DNA of 64,000 bases from Glandiceps talaboti (Eukaryota > Hemichordata > Enteropneusta > Spengelidae): positions 19,397,371 through 19,461,370 of the forward strand of contig NC_135558.1 of NCBI RefSeq assembly GCF_964340395.1, written 5' to 3'. Position numbers and translations under genes: made by a program. Positions 36,816 to 62,052 of the stretch are shown here, piece by piece; the stretch's first letter is position 1; every line of letters starts with the position of its first letter. Under the pieces are notes generated by a model. The model was given only the letters and a program-made list of their open reading frames with translations, made no database searches and was not told where the DNA came from.

Positions 36816-37078
36816 TGTGTGTGTGTGTATGTGTTTGTGTATGTATGTACATGTATGTATGTATGATTGTGTATACATATAATGTATGTATGTATGTGTG
36901 TGTGTGTGTGTGGATGGGTGTGTATGTATGATTGTGTATACATATAATGTAAGTATGTATGTGTATATATACATATAATGTATGTAATATGTGTATGTAT
37001 GTATGTTTGACAATGTATGTGTATACTTATAATGTATGAATGTATATGTATATATGTATGTATGTATGTTAATTGTTT
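36816..37078 (+). repeat. (TATG)n / (GT)n compound microsatellite
   Basis: Interrupted GTAT and GT runs with internal near-duplicates (ATGATTGTGTATACATATAA, twice). Intergenic. Confidence 0.9.
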
Positions 37079-37739
37079 ATAGTTGGTCACCATTCCACTT
37101 GAATATTCAAGCCCCAGCGTGAGTGTATCATTCTGTGGCTAGCTTGAATTTCAAGCCTACACTGAAATTAAAGCCAGTATGTCACATTCTTTGGCTCGCT
37201 TGAATTTTAAGCCATACCATTCTGTGTGGCTGGCTTGAGTTGTCCGTGCATTCCAGCCCTTTTCAGCTTTAAGTGTCACATTATAGACGTGAAACTGGTA
37301 TAATCTGCAGTGAAAAATATAAATGGAAATGGTAAATTCAAAACAGAATCAGTTAACTGTATTATCTTGGAACTTTAACCGATGGTGGTATTTCCATCAT
37401 GGTATTATTTACATTTCTGGTAGCGTATGTGTGCTGTTATATATACTAATTGTGATGTGAGGGCAATTTGATTGTATTACATGTTACAAAAGACGCCATA
37501 CATGACACAAAAGATGAAACAGCTGGAGTGACTCCTCTGTTTACTGGTACAAACATAATATATTAGCTAGATTATAATGCTTTTAAAAATCCCTAATACA
37601 GCAAAACGGTAACATTTCGAAATGTCTGGCCAGATAAAATGCATATATGTGTCTACTATAATTGGATCAGTCGGATCCTGACCTGCTTGATGAGATCACC
37701 GGACTTTTCATCCCTGTTTACAACAATGACAAAATGTGG

Positions 37740-38145
37740 CATTTGGTCTGTAGTTGTTAGCAATTTGTGTGTTTCCATAAGCAAATATACATGTACCTCA
37801 GTTGCCGTCAATGTTTATTGTTGATTATAGACAGCCCCTTGTTACCTAGTAATTGTAACCATTTAGCATTAAATCATACCCCAATTTTAGTGGCAAGCTA
37901 ACCGTGATGTTTGCTCTGTTAGTTGTATGTATTTTTTTTGTCTCCATAAGCAAATTCAAGATACCTCAGTTTTGTCAATGGTTAATATTGTTATTATAGA
38001 CAGCTAGTATTGAACTTGTTACATCTTAGTGTTGACCACTTAATATTACATCTTACAAGGCAAGCTAACTGTAGGCAATGTTATGTCTTCATAAGGAAGG
38101 AAACCTCAGTTTGCTTCAGTGTTAATTGTTGATTGTAAACAACGC
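37740..38145. repeat. Three imperfect ~165-bp tandem units
   Basis: CCATAAGCAAAT...ACCTCAGTT...GTCAATG, a T-rich stretch, ATTATAGACAGC...CTTGTTAC and GGCAAGCTAAC recur in the same order about three times. A shorter tandem with the word GCTTGAATTT lies at 37095-37240. Confidence 0.55.
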
Positions 38146-38284
38146 ATTACCATAAATACACGGCCTTAAATAAAGCAATATTTCAAACTTTTTTCTCCTG
38201 TTTTCGAAATATGAGTCAAGATGTTCACAATTGCCATTACTTTCCCCGATTTCTTTTTTAATTACTAGCGATGGTATACTTATA

Positions 38285-38445
38285 CAATTCCCCAATATAT
38301 TCCTTCATTCAGCCAAAGAAATACATGTACTCGTGACTTAAGGGTTGACACTATATAAGTCTAGCGACTCATAGTGACAAGGGCCCCTTAGGTCATCACT
38401 CATATTTTCCTTGGCTGAACGAAGAAACATATTGGGAACAATATC
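38285..38445. repeat. Short inverted-repeat element, ~35-bp arms
   Basis: CCAATATATTCCTTCATTCA / GAACGAAGAAACATATTGG-type arms at about 38289-38325 and 38403-38440 enclose ~75 bp. It is probably a small MITE. Confidence 0.55.
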
Positions 38446-39261
38446 TTATAGTCATGCATTTACTTTTGGTGATCATGTCACTACTGAGTGGCTGCCATAC
38501 TTGTCACCAACAAATATGATTAAGTCAACAACTTTAATCCAAGTGTCTACTCCTATAGTGTCAGGAGTAAAGCATTATGTAAATACTGTGACCTTCGGGG
38601 TCAATTATCAGTGGTATATGAATATCATACCAATTCGCACCTGTAAACTGACCAGAATTCGTTCTCGCATGTAACTACAGGTAAAGATTATGACGATGAC
38701 AGAGTCTCGTATCATATTCATGTGTTTTGTCACCAAAATAACGGGACAAGATATGTGGTGAATTTAAGTGAACCAGGCTGTAGATAAAAGAACCTATTAA
38801 GAGTTTGTGAAGCTTGTAAATATCTAGAATGTTCAGTTGCATAAAAGGAAGCCGAATGTTCCATGTGAGATTTGAACAGCATCGTGCGAAATCATATATG
38901 TGCAGCTAGAATACAATTCAGATATGTTGTATGGTAACCGCGGAGGCTCATGAAAAAAAAAATTGTTTTATATCAATTTGCATTTGCAAAACAATTTCCA
39001 AGTTAAATTCAAATTTCGTTTTTTTCATTATACCCAAATACATGCACTTTACTTCGCTTAGGAGAAACAAACTTTCCGGCTGATTGAAAAATTAAAGATT
39101 GAGGAATAACACCTTTTCAAGGTGATTTTGAAACCTATTTAACTCACATTTAGAATACTGCAGAATCAATTACGTAGACGCGCATTGTTGTGACCGAGAA
39201 CAACGTCAGCAAATGCATCTCGTATATCGTTGCCTAGTATAAATACTGTCATTTGGAGGAG

Positions 39262-39320
39262 TCGCCATGTGTTGCGACACAGACAAGTAAGTCGTCTTCT
39301 TACTTGTCTGTGGTTGCAAT
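39262..39320. repeat. Stem-loop with 14-bp perfect core
   Basis: CACAGACAAGTAAG (39278-39291) and CTTACTTGTCTGTG (39299-39312) are perfect complements around a 7-base loop. Imperfect pairing extends outward (GTTGCGA / TTGCAA), making arms of ~28 nt. It could be a small hairpin RNA gene or an element remnant; nothing decides between them. Confidence 0.6.
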
Positions 39321-40261
39321 CAGGCCATTTGAGCCTACTGCCATCAAGACAGAGAAAATCATCTGATTTATATATATTTGTGATTGATTGAATTAAACAA
39401 ACGTGTGGTGTTTTTTTATTAATATTCTGTATATTGGAACTTTTAACATCCATGACTATTTGTAAATTCTACTAGTGTAGTGTAAGGCTAAACCACTTCA
39501 CCATGTCAACAACGAGTTGACCTTTGTCAACCAGAAAGTGGTAGTGACGGATGTTATATATACTTTATGTCAATATTATAGTATCGATGCCATTTGTTCG
39601 TCGCAAATATTGCTCATGTATATTCCATATCCATCTCTCCTTACACAAACGATAATAATTTCATATGCTTTCAACAGCGATACTCATAAACTCGTTTTAA
39701 TAGATGATCAAATGTCACCTCCACATCGTATTTGTTCATTCGTTCAACTCATGTTACTTCAGTATATCCCATCATATCCAACCCTTCTTGAACAAATGTT
39801 AAACTATCGTACATTCTCAATAATGATATTCATAAAGTTATTTTGATTAAACAGAATATCACCTCCCGAATCATATAATTATGAGCTTATGTGTTGTAAT
39901 ATGACACCTCGTGTACTGGCCTTCGCGTATTTTCCTCAGTATTGTCTAGATGCAATATGTGCTATAATGTACAAAGGAGATGATTAGTAAAGGTTTGTTG
40001 TCCATACGGCAATATAATACGAGGAAGTTGGCATTGAATGTATAGGATTAATTCATTCCCACACAGCAACTATTGTTTGATATGTAACACAATCCTTCGA
40101 TGCATACATATACATCATTTAAATCCTATTAACGTTATTTGTCAAAACTTTGATTGATGATCAGTGATCTTTTACATGGTGCTGACGCTGGTTTAGAAAA
40201 GTGATTTGTTTTCAATTGAACTGCAAAGATACCGTTACTGTCACTTCATTATATATATTAC

Positions 40262-40500
40262 GCCTAATAAAAAATATCGTGTGGTTCCGATTACGCTCAA
40301 TTTTTGAATAGATGGGGTAAATAGATGTTTTTATTCATGAGTAAGTGTCTAGTTCAGGTAGATATGTTTTCCATTGTTTTCCATATGGTCTCTGTGTTAC
40401 TGGTTTCTTCTCATCAGATGTAAAGCCATTACAGATTGGAAGACCAGTTTATGTTGTTTTTTTAAGTTGATGTCAGTTTTAGTATTCAAAGTTATATCAC
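40262..40500 (+). mobile_element. MITE family B, partial copy
   Basis: ATCGTGTGGTTCCGATTACG, TTCTTCTCATCAGATGTAAA and TTTAAGTTGATGTCAGTTTT match the complement of the copy at 30310-30690. The right terminal repeat is not seen. Confidence 0.65.
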
Positions 40501-41334
40501 AAAGACGTCATGACGACTGTTCACAGTCTATTTCTCATTTTATACCGAAATCAGTTATCGAAATACGAAATATCAAAATATCGGTCCGTGACTTTACCTG
40601 CCACCATATCACAATTTACCAAGCATGCACTATGAATTTTTAAAAGATATAGCAACGACTTGCTTCTCGATTTTGTACACCGTGAGATATATTGAATTTG
40701 TGTGGAGTTGTACCACAGGGTTATTAAGGACAAATACTTCATTTTGTTCTCGCGATTTTCCGGATTTCTAATATTATGTTCATATTTTCTCTATATTTCG
40801 AATAAAGTTTTAATTATCGCCATCATAACTATTGTTTCCTCTCACGGTTTTTGCCCAATTCCTACAGTTAAATACGGTTTCTGCAACAACGCAATTGGCG
40901 CTATTTTTTATATATGGGTTGGCTTCCTTATTCAATTCTGAAATATTAAATCTCCAGGTTCACTACCACTTTCTAGTTGACAAAGGTAAAATCATTTTTT
41001 ATGGTGAAGTGATTTATCCTTACACTAGTAGAATTTACAAATAACAGAAAGGATGTTAAAAATTCCAATACAGGGATGTAATGTTCAATGGGTAACCGTT
41101 ATGATTTCCTCTATCATGATCGAAGTAGGCCTAAATGGCCTGGCCGCAACACACCATCAAATGATAATAGTATTTATATTACGTGCAGGCCAAAGTGTAC
41201 GCGTTAAAAAAGGAAATACGAGATTTATTGCTATGACATCGTTCTGCGTCACAACAATTCACGCTTACGTCATTGATTCTGTAGTATTCTAAATGTGAGT
41301 CAAAATACCATCAAAGTCACCATTATTTCTGAGA

Positions 41335-41605
41335 CGCCCACTTTTTTTTAACACAGTCTTTACACTTATTAGGATGTGATGAACCATACTGCAAACAAGA
41401 ATGTGAATCAGGAAGTTTAGTATAAATAGATGTAGCTATATCACCACCATCAATTCTAAGTGAGATGTGAAGGAAATTGATAGTAAATTCAGAAATATTA
41501 TAAGTATACTGAATAGCAGGATCAAAGTTACAAACGTAATCAATAAACTGCATCAGTTCCTCAAGTTCGAGTGAAGCTGCACCATCATCACTAAAGCGTT
41601 TCTAC
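41335..41605 (-). pseudogene. Penelope-like element reverse-transcriptase relic
   Basis: The minus-strand frame reads KRFSDDG..., LMQFIDYVCNFDPAIQYTY, INFLHISLRIDGGDIAT, IYTKLPDSHSCLQYGSSHPN. This is the palm-domain run after the catalytic box in Penelope-like elements, whose consensus there resembles the YIDD and NFLD...LYTKPTD...YLH..SSHP patterns (family knowledge). The catalytic box here reads FSDD. Only ~90 codons remain, with no flanking endonuclease and no intact ends seen. Confidence 0.7.
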
Positions 41606-41950
41606 AAATCAGGTATGCCTTGATAAGATGTACGTACATGTACGTACGTACGTATGTATGTAAAAAGAAATGCATATGGAACTATTAAGTTAGTCCGTAT
41701 AAACAGTTGTAAAATCCGACGTTTCGAATAAAAATTCTTTATCAAGGTATTTATCGGCAAGCTTCAGACATGTTAGGTAAACACCTGAATATATCTGAAT
41801 GTTATGGAACAAAACGACAACCGTGCGTAATTAACGGTTATACGTGTGAAAAGATCTAATATTCACAAGCACCAAATAGAACCCAATAGAACACGCTTGA
41901 AATTTAAAGAAAAAACCTGATTAGACCGGAAATGACGAGAATAATCTAGT

Positions 41951-42019
41951 ATGTATGTATGTATGTATGTATGTATGTATGTATGTATGTATGTATGTAT
42001 GTGTGTGTGTGTGTGTGTA
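41951..42019 (+). repeat. (TATG)n then (GT)n microsatellite
   Basis: About 13 TATG units followed by GT units; intergenic. Confidence 0.95.
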
Positions 42020-42469
42020 GGTATGTACGTGTCACTACATATGTAGTACATTTATCATTTTCTGGTTTATTAAGTATCGTAACATGACTGTTCAATGAAT
42101 AACTTCCTTTTCGTACTAACGTACGTGCATACAGTATTTGCATATTATGTTTACTGCTGTACATATTATTGACGTAATTAATACTTGTTTGATCATTATA
42201 TACGCAAAATGAAATACCAAGTAAAATAAAGAAAAGTGTACATAAAGGCTAATATTTTGAAATTCGGAACTGATAACTGAAGTCGATGGAAACAAAGCGA
42301 CCAAGATGACACCAAAAGGTGTCACAACACGTGCCTAGCTAGGCCTGTCAAGGCATTAAGGAACACAGCTGTATCCAATTGTAGATGGATGATTAGACAT
42401 GCCATCCTGTGGAAATGAAACAACACTCCTTATTTATATGGTATATGTTACTCATCAATTTCTGTTACT

Positions 42470-42558
42470 GTTCAGTATAAATTATAGTGTGTCCGATTGC
42501 GTATCTCATCTTCTGTATTTGTCGACTGAAGAGCTGCTGATTCTGTGAACGTTTGAAG
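42470..42558 (+). promoter_or_regulatory. Possible TATA promoter and leader exon for the secreted-protein gene
   Basis: A TATA-like TATAAATTAT lies at ~42475 and is followed ~80 bases later by a strong donor (GAAG then GTAAGC, exon end 42558). The first coding exon has its own acceptor (TTTCTTTCAG) ending at 48073, 10 bases before the ATG, so an upstream leader exon must exist. This is the best candidate seen; distance ~5.5 kb. Confidence 0.35.
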
Positions 42559-43029
42559 GTAAGCTAGACTATAAGTTTTCTTTTTGTTTTTTGTCTCTCA
42601 TATGTAATTTAGCTACAAACTTTGAATTTCATCATCCGTTATTTCATTTGCTAAGTTAGGCTACTGCTTGAATGTCTGCCAAAACAGAACGAAGAAATAA
42701 TATATAAATCGGAAACAGAACAAGGGCGTGCACTACTCATAGACAATAAAAAATCAAATCTAACAAATTATATTGATGACTATACCTGTTTAGATGATTT
42801 CCGCGTAGAATTATAACGTTTCTCAAACTTTTCCTCAACTTCCTGAAAATTCTGAAAGTTGTGCCAGTACTTTGACGAATTAAATAGTTCTTCCTATTTT
42901 TTACCGAGAACCTTCGAAAGAATCAGTGGTTCTTCAATGTACAGTTTGTCAAAAGTAATTGTCGTTGCGAAACTCTATATCAACGCCCGAGATATTTGAT
43001 CTCATGGAATTTCAGATTTTGGAAAAAAT

Positions 43030-43175
43030 AATGATTTGATGTCCGCATGGTGGTACATTAGTTCATTTCATTTCAACAAAATGTCGCACTAAACTGTATT
43101 CATTCAATCTTGTTATTTTCAAGTGTAGTTTCTTATTGGGTTCTGTGTGGTTATATCAAACAGAGCTGTGAACAC
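43030..43175 (+). repeat. Direct repeat, left copy (partner at 51028-51160)
   Basis: GATGTC(C/T)GCATGGTGG..., GTTCATTTCATTT, ACAAAATGT(C/T)GCA and ATATCAAACAGAG occur in the same order at 51028-51160. It is a diverged duplication ~8 kb apart within the 5' half of the secreted-protein gene. Confidence 0.65.
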
Positions 43176-44847
43176 TAACATGAAATGGGCTATTTATATT
43201 ATAATGGAGTGCAGTCACTGCTATAATACAAACTGTACCTATCTTTTGATTTAGTATCATAAGTTTATATTATTATACATCAACAATTTTTAAAAGCAGA
43301 GAAATCGAAATAACTTGATTATGATGTAAGTTTGAAACTTTTTAAACAAAATATTTTGAATAAGCTTTAAACATCAACTTGTATTGTCATTTTCGTCAAG
43401 ACAAGACGAGGGCTGTAGACGATTTTATTTATTCCTTTTTTCGGAAACGGGAAATAAATTCTTTAGAGTGAACATTTGATATGGTTTGGTATAAATACAT
43501 ATACATATTTATACTTTAATCGACTTGATAAAACATAAACTGTTGTGACATTCTTGACGCTTAGTTAATTTAGTCAATTATGCAAATCAGTGCACATTGT
43601 GCAAAGCGTACTTGTATGACAAGCCGCACAGATCAAAAGTTTCATTCTTTTGCTGGCTGTATAGGTATTTTTGTTTGGTATTTTTCGTTATCACAGACTA
43701 ATTTCAATCCGCGTCTATTTGTGGTATGTTGAAGGAATCCACACTTTAGCCTAATTTACTTTATTTGGCCAAAGTTGTCTATTATTATTGGTATATTTTT
43801 TGTTAGTTTTTCCTCTAACAAGGATTTTTGCATGGACAAATTTAAATTTAACAAAATATGTGAATACATCACTGTTTCAGATTTCTAGATTCGGAGATGT
43901 AAAGTTTGAGGTAGAGCCATTTATTTTCATAAAGCTTTGAGCGCTCTGCCTATAAGCACAAATTACATTATCAATCGCCTTTTAATGTAACGGCTAACAC
44001 TGAAAGTTAAAATATAGTCTTTCTTTATTCTAATAACGGAACGTACCTCCGTTTATCCCCTGAGGAGGGTTACATAAATACATAAGAACGAATAAAGGAG
44101 GTCACGTGAGCCAAAAGCACAAAACGGCTGAGAAATAAATATATATTAAGACTACAATGCAAACAAAAAGGATATCAAATACTATCCCTGATCCTGAAAC
44201 AATCTAGTATAAATTTTGCAGTCGTGACTACAATAGTTTTATCTATATTTGACATTATTACGATGAACGTAACTGAAAGTTAAAAGCGCTACAAAGATCG
44301 TTCCGCCAGAGCTCAAAACCTCATACGAAAAATGTCAGATGTATTTAAATAACTACATCAATCTATTCATTGAAATAAATTATAGTAAACCGCACAAGTA
44401 ATTGTCCACAATCACCAACAGATTATCACGCTACGCAATTTTATTGTTTAATCCTATTAGGCCAGAAACAGGCGGGCCCGACTTATCCATAGTTTTCGCA
44501 TTTCAATTTGTTTTGCTGATGGCATGGACAATATATCTTTAGTATGTCAGTAAAAGTGCTGCTGGACTACTATGCACGATTTTTTGTTCAAAATTATTTA
44601 GGGGGATTTCTTTATATTTTCTGAATAATATACATGTGACTATACACATTTGAGTCATTTCCAAATTATATAATATCTTATACAGTGGTTAACTTGGCTC
44701 TGATGATGCATACAAGAGTGAATTGAGATTAAACTAAGCTGGAATGGGCACATTTTACTAGTGGGAAGGTTGCTGAGAAGACATTGGGCCATCAACATTC
44801 TGATAGTCTGAAAGGGGGACTTGAAATGTCTTCCTCTTTATTTTTAC

Positions 44848-44878
<31 letters not shown>

Positions 44879-45469
44879 GGGGGGGGACTAAACTAAACTG
44901 CAGGAGAAGTCATTTACCAAGTAATAAATATACCTAGTGGATTGACGCTAAAACATTTACATTGTTACAACGTATATACTGTAATATATATTGGAACATT
45001 ACAAAGAACTTTCCCTGGTCAGAATATATCGCTTACATTGTAGGGTTCTGCTAGCTAAGGCACTATTAACAGTGGCAGACAAGTTCATTGATGTTGACAT
45101 TTGCACTCGCCAAGATACAGTACTGATATCACACATTAAGATGTATGTGGAGTCTGATGATGCAATGTATTATACATCTGATTTTTGTTGAGCCGTAGGA
45201 CGTCATGTTTCACTAATGTATTCATTTCTGTCGTAGTTTTCGTTTGTTTAAATTCTTTAGTTTCGTTTCATATGATCTTGTCTGTTTGTGCGTATTTGTT
45301 TGGTATCATGGTTCTTGCTTCACTTCTTCCCTATTTGCATCCTAGGCGGCACCGGTTCATTGTTGGGCTTTCCTCTATTTGCGTCATTACCCTTGTTTTG
45401 CCTAGTTTGTTATATTGCCACTTACGTATTACATCACCGCAAATGGCTCTCATAATTGAAAATTTATGA

Positions 45470-45600
45470 CCGTTAACTTTTACAGCTTCATTCGCTCATT
45501 AAACGATGCTCATAAAATAAATATACATATTAATACTGTACAGCGTCGTGCGTCACGTTTTGTATATACCAATCACGTGTTTCTGCTTTTCGTGTCGAAT
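45470..45600 (+). pseudogene. Small possible LINE reverse-transcriptase C-terminal relic
   Basis: INTVQRRASRFVYTNH fits the (L)xxVQRRAARFV motif near the end of LINE reverse transcriptases. Frames are broken on both sides. There is no other support. Confidence 0.4.
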
Positions 45601-46399
45601 TATGTAAATCCAATGATTAAGCGCATAAATACATCTAAAAAATCACCACTTTTAAAAAAATGATGAATGGATCAGGATGTGAACACGATATCAGTCTATG
45701 AAATCAACTAAATTAAAAAATAAATAGTTGTATACAAGTTTCACATGTGCGTGTTCAGAAAGGATAAAGGTTTGTTGGATAATTTTATTTCATGCTACGA
45801 TCGAAGGCATGGGAATGGTAAAATCAAAATCCACGGAATTTTAATGCCTATATAGAATCAACATTTATAAATTGTCATAATCCGTATATCTATAAATCAT
45901 ATCATGTCACATTTATAATACCATGTAAATAAATTACCTATTTACAAAAGATATAAAAAAAGTATACATCTGTCATTTATTGCCAGTCTTTGTGATTTCG
46001 TATTTATTTATCATTGAGTATTAAGAGTACAAAGCGGATTATACTTATAGGGCCTATAGCTCTGACCCCCACAACTTGGCGTCACCATTCTCCGTCCCCA
46101 TACACCTTGAATACAGGGGCCCCTTTCAAGTTGTCGTCCACTGGCCGTGTTTTATACAACCGCTCCGGAGCCAGTAGGAAACTGCATATTCTACACCTAA
46201 GATAGTAATATGGCATTTTCTTACTACACTTTGTTTCTTATGAAATAAACCATTTAAAACAGATGTAAACTGAAAACTGAAAAATTATACATTGAACCAA
46301 TAACTAGTGTAAATACTTACACAGTACATACAGAACATGATGCACCTCCATATCATTGTTGCTTTCGGTAAGGAAGGTTATATATTAGGGATGAAAAGT

Positions 46400-46400
46400 C

Positions 46401-46446
<46 letters not shown>

Positions 46447-46800
46447 TGTCTCTCTGTCTATCCATCTGTCCGTATGTCTGTCTATGTCATCGTTATCTCT
46501 AAAACGCCTGGATCAATTCAAACGAAATTTGATGCACATATTTGTTAGGGTAATTACTAGAGTTGATAAGGCTTTGGTAAACATGTCATGAATATTAATG
46601 AGCAATTTGCATAAATAGTGACATTTTGTAATTAATTAGTCAATATCTTAAGAATGCATTCTTCAAATTTGGTACATACATTAATGATAACAAAGTGCAT
46701 GTGTCATATAACTTTTGATAATATAGCTTGTAGTTTTAATGAGTTATTTGCATAATTAATAATTTTCTGTAATTAGGCTATACCTTACAAATGCACTCTT
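46400..46800 (+). repeat. GT-headed dispersed repeat, copy 1 (copy 2 at 49555-49760)
   Basis: A (GT)n and CTGT-rich head is followed by GATCAATTCAAACGAAATTT, TTTGGTAAACAT and AATGAGCAATTTGC. The same series follows the (GT)n(CTGT)n at 49555-49760. Confidence 0.65.
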
Positions 46801-48083
46801 CAAATTCAATAAAATTGTGTACATACTTCAAAAACAAGTAAACTATGTTCTGTTGCATTCCAATAATAGTTATGTGTAATCTAAAGAGGTTGTCCTTAAG
46901 GAAGGCATTCAGTTTAAATTTGGTTTGACCATGATATTAGACTCGTACTCGAGACTGTTATCATACAGCCAATATTTTCCCTACGAAAACCAACTCAAAA
47001 TTTTGAGGGTTCCAACCTGTGCACAACAACAACAACACACAGTTGGTTATCTCTAACCTAACTTACCATGGTTGAATTTTGTACATGTTCGGAGCCTCAT
47101 TCCTCTCTCATACATTCAAGTAATGGTGTGTAAATTAAATAGCTCGCTGACATTTTAAGATAAGTCTTTTACCTCAAGTGTAACATTAAGTAAATTTTAA
47201 GTTGTGTTAAAATGTGTATACTTTTAAAATATCTTAACATAGAGACACTGTCATTGTTATTTGTAATGCAATGGGGAAAGATTCAATTTAAATTGGACTT
47301 CGAGTGGGAGAGAGTAAAATAGAATTTCGTGTGATTCTATCAGGTAACATTTAGCAAAGTTTTATGATGTTTTTGTTTTTTAAAATTACTTCTTTTTATC
47401 GTACGTTACATTTTAGGTTGTTTTCGAGTATTTTTGAATAACTTAGGAAATTCAGCAACTGTGGAACTTTAGTTTTGGAAGGATCAGTGGATAACCTAAA
47501 TCTAGCATGAAAACGCTAATAAGATTAAGATTCAAGTTATATAAGAAAGGGATTGGCAACATTGATATTGTAATCATACAGTCAGACATCCAAACATTGC
47601 AGTTCTGTGCATTTAAAAACTCGTGTTCGAAAATTCTAAATTTAATATCATTTTACCTCTTTTGATGGTTTCGATGTTAATGTTTCCATAGGTGCGTAAA
47701 TATGAATCAGTGACGCTTGTATAATACCCGAATGATAAATAATATCAATTTATTTTGTGTTATCTGCATAAGTGTAACAGGTGTAACCAATACATCACTT
47801 CTGGTTTTCATCAATAAAATGCCATCAAACGTGATACCTTCCACAAAACATCAAACGGCAATTATTATACGAGGAGGAAACATCAATCGGAGTTTGTTTC
47901 TTTGTTTATAACGTTTATTAACAGTATTCAGTTAGTAATTAGGATAAACCAGTTCGAATTCGTATAGTGACTGACATTGCAATTTGCACTTCCTACACCT
48001 TCTTCTATTGTGTAATGATCAGCACAAATTGATCGAAGTATACTGTCACTGGCTATATTTTGGTTTCTTTCAGAACCTTCAAG

Positions 48084-62052
<13,969 letters not shown>

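Larger units (their letters stand above)
42559..48073 (+). other. Long presumed 5' intron of the secreted-protein gene
   Basis: It holds the left direct-repeat copy (43030), a T/G homopolymer run (44850-44886), the possible LINE relic (45470) and the GT-headed repeat (46400). No coding exon is supported between 43200 and 44840 or between 46810 and 48060. Confidence 0.4.

Noticed and set aside
39517-39846. 109-aa plus-strand frame
   Set aside because: Low-complexity hydrophobic translation of AT-rich intergenic DNA; no domain recognised.
45185-45469. 94-aa hydrophobic open frame (possible membrane protein)
   Set aside because: No splice context or homology, T-rich composition explains the hydrophobicity, and it lies next to a LINE relic.
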